From positions 169,176,003 through 169,240,002 of the forward strand of contig CM077645.1 in the NCBI GenBank assembly GCA_039707465.1: a stretch of 64,000 nucleotides of DNA, written 5' to 3'. Position numbers and translations under genes: made by a program. Origin of the DNA: Rhabdophis nuchalis (Eukaryota; Chordata; Lepidosauria; Squamata; Natricidae). Position 1 is the first letter of the stretch; the number at the start of each line of letters is the position of its first letter. Shown here piece by piece: positions 14,601 to 26,600 of the stretch. The notes below the pieces were generated by a model. The model saw only the letters and a program-made list of their open reading frames with translations. It was not told where the DNA came from and did no database searches.

Positions 14601-17600
14601 AGCTGTTGAACAAGCACCTGGCATACAGGCGCTTCAAAATGCAGTCTCTCCAGTCCATCCTGAGCTGCATCCGGACAGGAGACCTGCTGACCTCGATAGA
14701 CCTTCAGGAGGCCTATCTACACATTCCAGTCTGGGAGACGCACCGCAGATTCCTCAGGTTCTATTATGCGGGCCAGCATTACCAGTACAGGGCCCTTCCC
14801 TTCGGCCTGTCGTCCGCTCCGAGGACCTTCACGAAGGTCCTTGCCGCGGTCCTGGCGTCCCTCAGGGCGCGGCCAGTCAGATTACAGGCGTACCTAGACG
14901 ACATAGTGATCCAGTCGTCCAGCCACCGACAGGCGCTCAGGGATCTCCGGCTGACCATGAGGACCCTCGAACATCACGGGTTCTCCATCAACCTGAAGAA
15001 GAGCCACCTGAGCCCTACCACCAGTCTGACACATCTGGGAGCGGTCATAGACACCATCTCCGGCCGCGTCTATCTGTCTCCAGAGCGGGCGAACAGCCTG
15101 ATCCCACTGGCGCTGAGGGTAGGATCATCAGGAACCGCCCCCATCGTGCTCCTGTCACAGCTCCTCGGGAAGATGATATCTTGCCTCTCCATTGTGCCTT
15201 GGGCGCGCCTCCACTCGAGACATCTGCAGTGGTGCCTCCTACCACACCAGCGAGCCAAGGAGAGCGACTCACCCAGACACGTACCAGTCCCAGACAAGGT
15301 CAGAGCGTCTCTAGGGTGGTGGACAGCGAGGTCCCTGGCCAAGGGATGCCTCTTTCGAGAGCCAGAACGGACCGTCATCACCACAGACGCCAGTCTCTAC
15401 GGCTGGGGTGCCCACCTGGACCAGCAGGTGGCGCAAGGGAAATGGTCACCCGAGGAACTCAAACACAGCATCAACTGGCTGGAGCTCAGAGCTGCGCGCC
15501 TAGCACTTCTCCACTTCCGCCCGAGGATCAAGAACTGCCACGTGCTACTGCTCACGGACAATGTGTCCACCAAGGCCCACATCAACCGACAGGGGGGCAC
15601 CCGGTCCAAGTCGCTGATGGAGGAAGCAGAACGGCTAGGCCTGTGGGCGGAGAGACACCTGGCCTCGATCAGAGCCGAACACATCTCGGGCGAGAGCAAC
15701 ATCCAGGCGGACTGGCTGAGCAGGGCCACCATCGACAACTCAGAGTGGCAACTACACCCGAACCTCTTCTCCAGCATCACGCAGAGGTTCGGTCAACCAG
15801 CAGTAGACCTGTTCGCATCAACAGCAAACGCTCAAGTTCCAAGGTATTTCACCAGGTACCGGTGCCAGGGGGCGGAGGGAGTCAACGCCCTCAGGTGCCA
15901 TTGGCCCCCGGGCCTCCTGTATGCCTTCCCTCCACTCCCGCTCCTGCCGGGCCTGGTCCGGAAGATACTCAAGGAACAGGCAGAAGTCATAGTGATAGCC
16001 CCTTACTGGCCCAGGAGAGCCTGGTTCGCAGACCTAGTGAGCCTCTCCGTGGTCAAACCGTGGAGGATTCCGCAGGGGGAGGTGTCACTCGTGCAGGGCT
16101 CCATCGAGCATCCGGAGCCACACTGGCTGCAACTGACCGCCTGGCATGTGAAAGGCAACTGCTAGAAAGAGCACAGTTTTCCGAAGGGGTCATCCGGACC
16201 ATCCAGGCCTCGCGACGAGGCTCGACCACCAGGATATACGATGCCACTTGGAAGACCTTCGTAGCTTGGTGCAGCTCCAGGGGAGTCGAACCCATCTCAG
16301 CCTCCATCCCTGACGTGCTGGACTTTCTTCAGCGAGGTCTGGAGCAAGGGCTGGCTGCCAACATGCTCAGGCGCCAGACGGCCGCACTCTCAACCGTGCT
16401 AGCCTTCGACTCCTACTCATCCCTGGCTAGACACCCAGGGGTCAGGGGTTTCCTAAGAGGAGCTACCAACATCCGACCACCGGTAGTTCACAGGTACCCC
16501 ACGTGGGACCTACACGTGGTGCTAAGGGCACTGATTGACCCGCCGTTCGAGCCCCTACGCACTTACGACCTACAGCGTCTTACCGTGAAGACGGCCTTCC
16601 TAGTGGCCATCACCTCGGCACGCCGTATTTCGGAGCTGGCAGCCTTATCTGTCAGAGACGACCTCTGCATCATCCATGAGGACAGGGTGACCTTACGGCT
16701 CGATCCCACATTCATCCCCAAGGTCAACTCAACTTTCCACCGGACCCAGGAGATCGTCCTACCGAATTTTTGTCCAAGACCGACACATCCCAGAGAGCGG
16801 CGATGGCACAAGCTCGACGCCAGGCGTGCACTTAAGTACTATATAACACGCACCGCATCCTATCGGCGGTCTGAGGCCCTATTCGTCACCTTCCAGCCCC
16901 GCAACATGGGCCAGAAGGCCTCACCAGCCACCATCGGCAGATGGTTACGTAGCTGCATCGCCTCAGCTTATGAACTTCAACGCCAGAGGGTACCTCACCG
17001 CATCACAGCTCACTCGACCAGAAGCGCGGCAACCTCGGCGGCCTGGGCAACCCAGGCATCGCTTGACGAGATCTGCAGGGCGGCCACTTGGGCCTCCCCG
17101 TCCCAGTTTGTACGTAACTACAGATTGGACAAGTTTGCATCTTCAGAGGCGGCCTTTGGGCGCAGAGTGTTGCAACAGGTGCATTTGTCTACGGAATCTA
17201 CCAGAGACAGTCTTTCCCGCCCTGGGAATATTTAGCTTGGGCATTTTCCCATTGTTGGACTCTCCAAGCAGCTCACAGGAGAAGAGTCGTTGGCTTACCT
17301 GAACGATCTTCTCTGTGAGCTGCGAGGAGAGGCCAACCCCGCCCTAGCTCGTAGATTCCTCAAGTTGTGTGTTGTTAAACGTTTGTGTTACTGTATTATA
17401 GTTGACAGAAGTAATGGCATTAAAGCCTACGACAATAAAGGAACCAACCAGACGACTACTAGTCCACGCCTAAATTGAAATTCTGGCAAGCAAGCGGAAG
17501 GAGGCGTGGCTTTAAAGAAAATCAATCCAGTCCAGAAGGGCAGAAAGGCAGGATTAACCCATTGTTGGCCTCTCCTCGCAGCTCACAGAGAAGATCGTTC

Positions 17601-20600
17601 AGGTAAGCCAACGACTCTTTTGGGGTCAAAGAAATTGAATGCATAGCCTTATGGAGGCTTACAGAGTGCTGCTGGGGGCTGGGGGGAAAACGCCTTGTTT
17701 TTTGCTCATTTCTGCCCTCCCCAGCTCCCAGGAGCTCTCTCGAAGCCTCCATAAGGGTATGCACATGGCTATTTTGGTGAAGGGGCGTGGTTTCAGGAAG
17801 CAAAAAATGCTGTATTCGATGTATAAGACACACCCAGATTTTCAGCCTCTTTTTAGAGGAAAAAAGGTGCGTCTTATACTCTGAAAAATACAGTAAGCAG
17901 TGAAAATTTTCTGTTCAATACTTTATTTCAGAAGAGAAATCCTAGAAAATGTTACGGTAAAATTGCTAACTACGTATTATTGTATGCTGGTTCTGATTAT
18001 GTTGATAGGAAAACGTAGAAGGAGAAAATTGTGACCATTGCAAATCTGGATTCTATAATCTCCAAGAAAGAAACCCACAGGGTTGCACTGAATGCTTCTG
18101 TTTTGGTGTTTCTGATGTGTGTGAAAGTCTTCCTTGGTCTACTACTAAGGTAAAATATGACCAATATTCCACAATTAGTATCTCATTTGTTTTCCTCAAG
18201 CATAAACACCCTTCCTGTGTTAATCTTGCTTGGCAGGCATTCCTTCTCTGACTGATTTCCATAAATGCTTTTACTCTTAACTATTTCACTCAATAAAAAC
18301 TTAGGTGTTAAGAGGCTGCAATTTAGGTTCAAACTAAAAAGCCAAAGAATATCTAAGAAATGGAATAGGATATAACATAAAGGATTGGATCCCAAATGAG
18401 CAAAACATAATTCATACTTCTACTTTATATGTGTTTAAATTATAGAAAGCAGCAAATTATCGTGATATATTATAATATTTGAAAATATTGATCAGTTACA
18501 GGTATACATGCAATTTGCCTATTAAAAACCAAGCACTAATACTTAAAGTAAAATAGATGCTTGAATTTTAAGTATTAGTAATTTAAAATGTTTAGTTTTG
18601 CAAGTGAGAATTGCACTAATATTTGTTTAAAACTGGTCAAAAGTGTTTTCCAGTAGGGGATTGTTTTTATGCCAGCAATGCATGTCACGAACATAGCCAG
18701 GAAAACAGGAAAGTATGGGAAAACCTGGAAAGACACTCTCTAATGATAAGAAATATTCTAATACCCTGCCTAGGAAATATGACTGAGTGGTGGCACACTC
18801 AAATCTTGGCTGGGCACATTTCTCAAAGGGAAATATCTCCTCCCATGCTGTAACCAGTTTTGCCAATTCATACCAGACTGGCTGTTTCATCTATTATTCA
18901 GTTAGGGATGACTGACACCTTATTACATGTTGATCTTGCTGGTTTTCTCATAATATTGTTCATGCTACTATTCTAGTAAGATCTGAAAATTGTTCATTTT
19001 GTACAGGTATAATTGGTAACTTATATATGCTTGGTAACACACACACACACAACTTATATATTTTTGTACAGGTATAATTGGTAACTTAAATATATGCTGC
19101 TACTTTCATATATTACTATGAATTGATTTAAATGTATAAGCCTGTAAAAGTACGAGGCATCTTCTGGAAGATGTGTCCAAACCTTCCTAGGTTATTTCTT
19201 GTACAGGGGTGTCAAACTGGCAGCCCACAGGCCACATGTATTACACACAGGCCACGCTCATCCAGCTCCTCAAATGGGAAAAATGTCATGAAACATCACA
19301 TAATGGCAATATCATGCAGCGAGTTTGACACATGTGCTCTAGTACTTTATTTTATTTTATTTTATTAAATTTATACCCCGCCCTCCTCCTTATTAGGACC
19401 CAGGGCGGCACACAGGCATTATTTAAAACCACAAAATACAATAAATATCAATTAAAATATATTAAATTAAGTAAACCCGTGCTAAAACCCATGTTAAAAT
19501 CTTACCAAATTATAATTTATTTTTTTAAAAAGTCAGAAACGGGGGCTATCCTAGGCCGGCTTCTAATGGACAGCTTCTTCAAAATTTTAATCTTAGGCTT
19601 TCTACTGTCAACCTTACCCCATTCCTAAGAGGTCTTTAAGGAGAGTGCATAAGCGCACTAGCATGCCTACCTGTTCTGTCCCACAGGCTGAATCACCCCC
19701 CCCTCACCCCACACAGGCTTGGCTGCTTGCCACTGCTTAATTACCAGATAAGCAAAGACTTTGGCTAAGAGCCCAGATAATTCCAAACAAGACTAGAAGG
19801 CTGGAGTTGAATCGGTTGCTTCCTGCAAATGTCCCCTCCCAACGTCTCACCTATAAGCTCTCTTGAGAGGGGCCACTCAGCAACCACCTGGTTCTAATCA
19901 TGGCCTATGAGCCTGCATCTGGTGTAAATACTGCCTCCATTTCTCAGCCCTCATAATCCAGCATCAGAGACAAACTGCCCCGATCCTCCCCACTACTCCA
20001 AGCCTCAGGCACCTCCTGGTGGCCAACCAGCCTCTCTGCTTCCTGCTCTGAATCTGAGCACTGCACAAGGTCTTCCTCCTCCTCCAGGGCAGACTCATAG
20101 GACTCTTCGCTAGAAGAGTGCATCAGCAGCTCATCCAGAGCTGGCTGGGCCACAACACCTACCATCCCTGTCCTAATATTCCCTTGTATTCGTATTCATT
20201 TCATATATTCATAATCATGTTTATACTTATATCTGTTATCTAATTCATGCTTGACGAAATAAAATAAAATAAAAACCCCTGTACATATGACCTGGGAAAG
20301 CCACACAAAGTCTTTGTACTGCTCTCATAAAGAGCTATTCTGAAATCACATTCTGGCTGTTAATGCTTTCGTTGGGAAAAACTATTTCCTGTGGGTTCTA
20401 TTTTGCTAGGATTACTCTGCACAATACAATATCATATGGTGGGCCCAGTAAAAATAGAGCTTTGCTAAAGCAAAACACAATTACACACTTTCTCTCTGTT
20501 TCTTTATTACTTAAATGTTGGATAATGTTTCCTGTTTTATTAAGGTGTCTTCTATGACTGGGTGGGAGATGACAACTCTATATTCTTCAAAAACTATGCA

Positions 20601-23600
20601 ACCTCAAGAAGATCAGTTTGATAAATCTCATCAAATAAGTATTAATGACACTGAGGTTGCAAAAGTACTAAGCCCTCCTTATTATTGGTCTGCACCTAAA
20701 TCTTACCTTGGAAACAAGGTAAGTAGTCTGGAGGAAATGTGTTTTTCCCCTCAGTGTTCTGTGTATGTATAAAGTGTTCTGCATTGCATATTCCCTTTAT
20801 TATGTATATAATGTAATGTTTAAAAATGCATAGGCACCTTTTACAAGGAATCCTACCATATTAGGATCATTAAAGTTGCATCTGGAATGTATGTCACCTC
20901 TGCCTCTTCCCAAAACTTTTGGTGTTGGAATTAAGATGCTAAGGGCTATTCATGCTCTTTTTTAAAAACCAAAACCAAAACAAATGGGCTTGTTTTTGTG
21001 AAAAACAGCCCGTTTTTGGGAGTTTTGCAGAGTGCAAAATCTTTTTTAAAAATTTGCTTCTTCATAACCTTGGTGAGTCTTATACTCCGATGCATCTTAT
21101 ATTCAGAAAAAATACAGTAAGAATCGGTTTTGAAAGTTTACGATTTTATGTAATAAAATTTAGTGAAACTAAAAAGTTCAGAATTTAAAAAAATCAGTAA
21201 ATTCAGAACTGTCAAGTTAGACATATAGGTTAGAATGCGATGGTTAATATAGAAAATAAGCATTTTAACAGATAATTTAATAAGAAATTTTAAAAAGGTG
21301 AAAACTGTCATTGGATGCAAAATTTATATTTCATTTTCATACTGCTAAATGACAAAGAAGATTAAAAAAATAACACTTGATTTCTTGCATTTTATGCTTT
21401 CAGCTCACTGCCTTTGGTGGCTATTTAAAGTATACCGTGTCATACGATATTCCCATGGACAGTACAGATAGTGACTTGGTATCTAGTGTCGATGTTATTA
21501 TCCAGGTAATCATATTAAGTGGGCAAGGATACAAAGTATTAATGCATAAAGTATTCTGAATGCTTTTGAGGGAGAAAGTTCCTGACTTAGTGCAGGTACT
21601 CCTTGATTTATGACCATTGTGAGTTTTGCATCATTTTACAACTTTGCTTGCCTCAGTTGTTAAGTAAAGCACCACAGTAAATAAGTTAGTAACTCAGTTG
21701 TTAAGTGAATCTGTTTCCCCACTCACTTTGCTTGTCAGAAGATTAGGAAAAAGTGATCACATGACCTTGGACATAGCAATGGTCATAAATATACACCGGT
21801 TGTCAAGCGTCTGTTGAATTTTGATCACATGATGATGCTACAAAGATCGTAAGTGTGAAAAAAGTCATGTCACTTTTTCGGTGCTGTTGTAGCCTTGAAC
21901 GGTCACTAAATGAACTACCTGCAGCTCCTCAGTTCGTGTTCCTTTGGAAGGGCTTCCTAGAGGGTCTTCTGAATTTCTGCAGATGGTCCTTTAGTGGAGA
22001 GTTGAGAAAAGATAACTTTGCAACAATGAACTTGGAAACCTCCTGTAACATGCAGACTTTTGATTTTTGGTTTTTAAAAATTTCTTTAAAATTTAAAAAA
22101 ATATAAATGTGATATTTATGTCAGTGCATCTGATTTAAAGTTAAGAATGTCTTCTGCATCATGGGGTCTTTCAGTTGTATTGAGATTTGGTTTGGATGGG
22201 AAGTAAAGTTGTTAAGTGGGTTTTATGGCTGTGGGTTTATTTCCATGAAAATGTGTTTAAATTCATGATCTAGACCAGGGGTCTCCAACCTTTGCAACTT
22301 TAAGCCTGAAGGACTTCAGCTCCCAGAGTCTGGGAGCTGAAGTCCTTCAGACTTAAAGTTGCAAAGGTTGGAGACCCCTGATCTAGACAGTTCTTAATAT
22401 TACTACTTTACAACTGGAAAATAGTATAAGATAGTTTGAAACAAATTGATGGCATGCAAAAGGCTTTGAATTTGGATTGTTTAGAATACTTTATTTTAAA
22501 TCCCAAACATCCCACTGGAGCAGAGTTTAGAAAATGGAAGGTTTTGCATTTGAAAAATAACTTTTTTCAAATCTTGATGTACTTCCAATATAATTGACAT
22601 ATGGATAAAGATATATGACATTTGAAACTGATGTTTTCCATTAAGTACAGTTCAGATTCAAAACATATTACACACTCTTAAAAGAAATGTAAAGTTTGGA
22701 AAAAAATAGAGTGGGTTTGGGGAAAAGAGGAATCCTGGGAACCTTGTATGGTTTCCATTAAGTGTAATTTTAAACGATTTTCAATTTTACTTTAGGAATG
22801 TATAAAATAACAATACCTGTCATTTCAGGGCAATGGACATAGTCTGTCTACAAGATCTGAAGGACTGTCTTTACAACCATATGAGGAATATTCTAGTACA
22901 GTGCATCTTATCTCTGAAAACTTTGTTGATTTTAATACGAAGAAGTCAATAGATCGTGACACCCTGATGACTGTTTTAGTTAATGTGACCCGTATTCTAC
23001 TTAGGGCCAGTTACAACACCGCAGAAAAATCTGTATATAGGTAATGTAAAGATCTGTTTAAAATACATATACTTAAGCCATACCAAAAGAATAACAAAAG
23101 ACTCTCAAGAGGATTTAATGTGCTCTTTTATTAAAATATTCAAAAGTTTGGGCAAAGACCTAATTTTCCATGGGATAATATAAGGTTCCCCATTTTTTGT
23201 AGTTAAATAGGATTAAGTGGTAGGGAATTTAAAAGAATAACAAACAAATAATTTGACCTGAAATTGCAATTTCCTGTATTATCCATTACCCATATTTGCC
23301 AGAATCCTGGCTGTATTACAAATGTTGTAAAGCTCATACTGATTACAATTGGATTTTATTTAGAACTAGCTATACCCGGCCACGCGTTGCTGTGGCCCAG
23401 TCTGGTTAAATGGCCAACCAATCTGTGTGTATATCTACACCTGCACACATACACACAACCACCATGTAACCCCCAACCTACCTACCTACTGTATTTCTCC
23501 CTCTCTATCCCTCTATCTACCGACCTACCTATTGTATTTCTCCCTATCTATCCCTCTACCTACCTACCTATTGTATTTCTCCCTATCTATCCCTCTATCT

Positions 23601-26600
23601 ACCTACCTACCTACTGTGTTTCTCCCTATCTATCCCCCTACCTACCTATTGTATTTCTCCCTATCTATCCCTGTACCTGCCTACCTATCTGCCTACTGTA
23701 TTTCTTACTCTCTATCTATCCCTCTATTTATCTACCTACCTACTGTATTTCTCCCTCTATCTATCCCTCTACCTACCTACCTACTGTATTTCTCCCACTA
23801 TCTATCCCTCTACCTACCTACCTACTGTATTTCTCCCCTCTATCCCTCTACCTACCTACCTACCTACCTACCATATTTCCCCCTCTCTCTGTATCCACCT
23901 ACCTACCTACCTACCTACCTACCTACCTACTGTATTCTTCCCTCTCTCCCTCTACCTACCTACCTATTGTATTTATCTCTATATACCTGTACCTACCTAC
24001 CTACCTGCTGTATTCATCCCTCTCGTTTATCCCTCTACTTACCTAAGTACCTACTGTATTTCTTCCTATCTCTATATTCCTCTACCTAAATAAATAGCCC
24101 TCCCCTCCCCAGACCACCCCCCCTCAGTCAACCCCCTCCAGGCCCCCCCTCCCTTCCTCCCTCCCTTGTGCCTAACACAGTGGTGGGCAAAGTCATTAGT
24201 CTCTTTGTCCCTCTGTTCCTCCCTCCTTCTCTGTCTTTCTCTGTCATTCTCTCTGTCTCTCTCTCCTTCCTCCCCATCTCTGTCACTCTGTTTGCGTATG
24301 ATTGCATGTCTATCTTTCCCTCACTCATTCTCTCTGTGTGTCTGTCTCTCTCCCCTCCCTTTCTCTCTGTCACTGTGTGTGTGCCTGTCGATCTCTCTCA
24401 TTCATTATCTCTCTGTTTGTCTCTCCCTTCCTCTCTGTCTCTGTCTCTCTGTGTATCAGTCTCTCCCCCCCGCAAGCAGCAAAAGGCCGGCATGCCGGGC
24501 TTGGGAGGCTAGGGCTGCCTCCTTCCGCAGTGAGCGTGGCTGTCCGGGCACCGCATGCCCACCCCCACCAGCCCCGTGCCATGCAGGCGCACCAGGCAGG
24601 ACAGCCGGCCATGCCCCCACCAGATCTCTCCAACGGCTCCGGAAAGTGCACCTCGGTGGCAATCGGAGAGAGCTGGTGGAGACGCGCCCGGCTGCCCCAC
24701 CCGACATGCCCGCCAGGCGACTACCACACGGGGCTCGGATACTTCTGATCTTGTGGCCCTGCGTGCGTGCGCATGCGTGTGTGTGGAAGAGAGCGGCTGC
24801 AGGCAGACAGGGAGGTGAATGCGTTGCTTTCCATGTTGCCCCTGGCAACGTTCCTTCAAGGCGGTTTTCTGCCGTTACGTGTCCATGACGTATCAGCCGG
24901 ATGGGAGGAGTTACACGGAGCTTAAACCGTTTTCAGTGAGTAACTTTTACTTGTGCGTGACTTGCACACGATACACGTGTGCTAGGCACAAAATGATTTG
25001 GTATTCTATTATCAGAAGTCCTTGTCAACATTGTGTGAAAGTTTGGTGTAAATCGGTCCAGTAGTTTTTGAGATTAGTGGATTCGTACAAACTATTTTAC
25101 ATTTTTATTTATATAGACTACTGAACGTATAATAGATTGCAAAATGTATCTTATGTGGAAATACACATTCAGAAGAAGAAAGAATGCAAAGTGTTACCTG
25201 TACCTTTATGTATTTTGTGGATATGCATTATTTTACACAATGAAAAAAACCAATACATTGTTTACACTGATTTTCAGTTTTTATGTTATTACAGGTTGGA
25301 CTCTGTAACTTTGGATACAGCAAATGCTAATCTCATAGATCTGTCTTCAGCTGTACATGTAGAATATTGTGAATGTCCACAGGGTTACTCCGGAATATCT
25401 TGTGAAGTAATTGCAATATTTTGTTTATTTATTTGTTATGTAATAATATTGATTTATTTTAAAAATGGGTTTTCCAAAGGGGTCACATGATCAATATCAT
25501 TGAACCCATATATAGAAATACAACTGAAAAACATCAGCATGCAATCAAGTAGTAAGAAGTAAAAATCATCAAGCACGGTCAGTGGCCACTGATCAGTAAA
25601 ACCAAAACAACCCCACCCCCAATAAATGAGTTTAAAGGCAATATTTAATAAATCTGATCAGAATTAAATAGATTAGAATACAATGTTACTTGCCAGCTTT
25701 GCCAAAATGGTACAATGATGTGCAGTTATTTACTTCTTTCAGGAAATTTCAAAATTGTTGGAGATCTACCATAAAGATATCTACTTTAAAGATGTCCTTT
25801 GGATTAAGACTTCCAAAAATTGATTGATTGATTTCTCTCTTTTATTATTTTTACATACGACTCAAGACAGTGTTACTTTTCCCTATTTTCCCCAATAATC
25901 CTGTGAGGTGGGTTGGGCTGAGAAGAAATGGCTGACCCAAAGTTAGCCAGTCAGCTTTCATGCCTAAATTGGGATTATAACTCACAGTTTTCTAGTTTCC
26001 AGGGTAGCATCTTAACTACTGCACCAAACTGGCTTTTAAGGTAATTCTAATAACTGACTCTAACATAGCCACTTATCATGCATATTAGGACAGTGCAGTT
26101 TGATCCAAAGGGAGAAATATGACTTTTAAAGCATTTCATGGGCACCAAAGTACATACCGTCACCTTTTCCCCTTCAAATTTGGTTTTATGTCACATCCCT
26201 AATCTATATAAATTTATTAGAAGTTTACAATAATTACAGTCCTCATACAAACTTCCTTGTGATCTGTAGTTTTGAAAAATGCAGTGCCAAAATACCATTT
26301 CATATTCTGTCTAAAACAACTTCACATATTTTCCACTTTGTGAATAACATAACCTCTCTCTTACATTTTTAAGGAACCTGGTAAGAGTTTATTTTCCCTG
26401 TACTGTAGCTAGATCTAAAATTAAAATCATATAATTGCTATTCTTTCTATTGTGAAAACTGTTATTAATTTATTATTTATTAATGAAACTCATAAGGACA
26501 TTAATATATTTAGAAAATATTTTCTTTTATATCCTATAAGAAAGAATTCAGAGAGTTTAGCTGACTTTTGAAATTATTGTGTCATAGAGAAAAATCTGTA

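Larger units (their letters stand above)
11619..17619 (+). mobile_element. DIRS-like tyrosine-recombinase retrotransposon, structurally complete
   Basis: About 6.0 kb. Inverted terminal repeats lie at 11622-11738 and 17474-17589. An internal complementary region at 17248-17337 is the exact reverse complement of the two outer ends: its left arm (17248-17283) pairs with 11619-11654 and its right arm (17282-17337) with 17564-17619, the two arms sharing 2 bases. This arrangement is characteristic of DIRS elements, which replicate through a circular intermediate and integrate with a tyrosine recombinase, leaving no target duplication; none is visible. Coding order is gag-like, RT/RNase H, tyrosine recombinase. 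The element is GC-rich compared with the surrounding intron and lies inside an older palindromic repeat. One frame break in gag suggests this copy is not autonomous as it stands. Confidence 0.93.
10810..17893. repeat. Palindromic TA-flanked transposon, split by later insertions
   Basis: The left end (after TA at 10808-10809) reads catatttttcggagtataag. The right end (before TA at 17894-17895) is its inverted counterpart, gcgtcttatactctgaaaaa. The same termini occur at 6935-7415 and 29740-30135 and as one end near 21070-21118. Internal sequence at 11430-11618 and 17630-17865 matches the interior of the 29740 copy, including the blocks around tagcctt and gtgctcctgggggc. This copy is interrupted by a GGTA/GAGA-rich segment (about 10863-11430) and by the DIRS element (11619-17619). 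Terminal inverted repeats and TA flanks suggest a Tc1/mariner-type non-autonomous element; the family name is not claimed. Confidence 0.75.

Noticed and set aside
14353..16145. Treating the whole 960-codon frame as the recombinase
   Set aside because: Only the part after about 16146 carries recombinase features; the upstream part is the second frame of the RT/RNase H region and has no recognisable domain.
23264..24089. Two long plus-strand frames (220 and 260 codons) rich in Thr-Tyr-Leu
   Set aside because: They are translations of a CTAC/CTAT microsatellite, which lacks stops in several frames.
24166..24888. Several 90-240 codon frames in a GC-rich stretch
   Set aside because: They arise from a CT-rich tract and GC-rich repeat sequence; frames overlap on both strands and show no domain.
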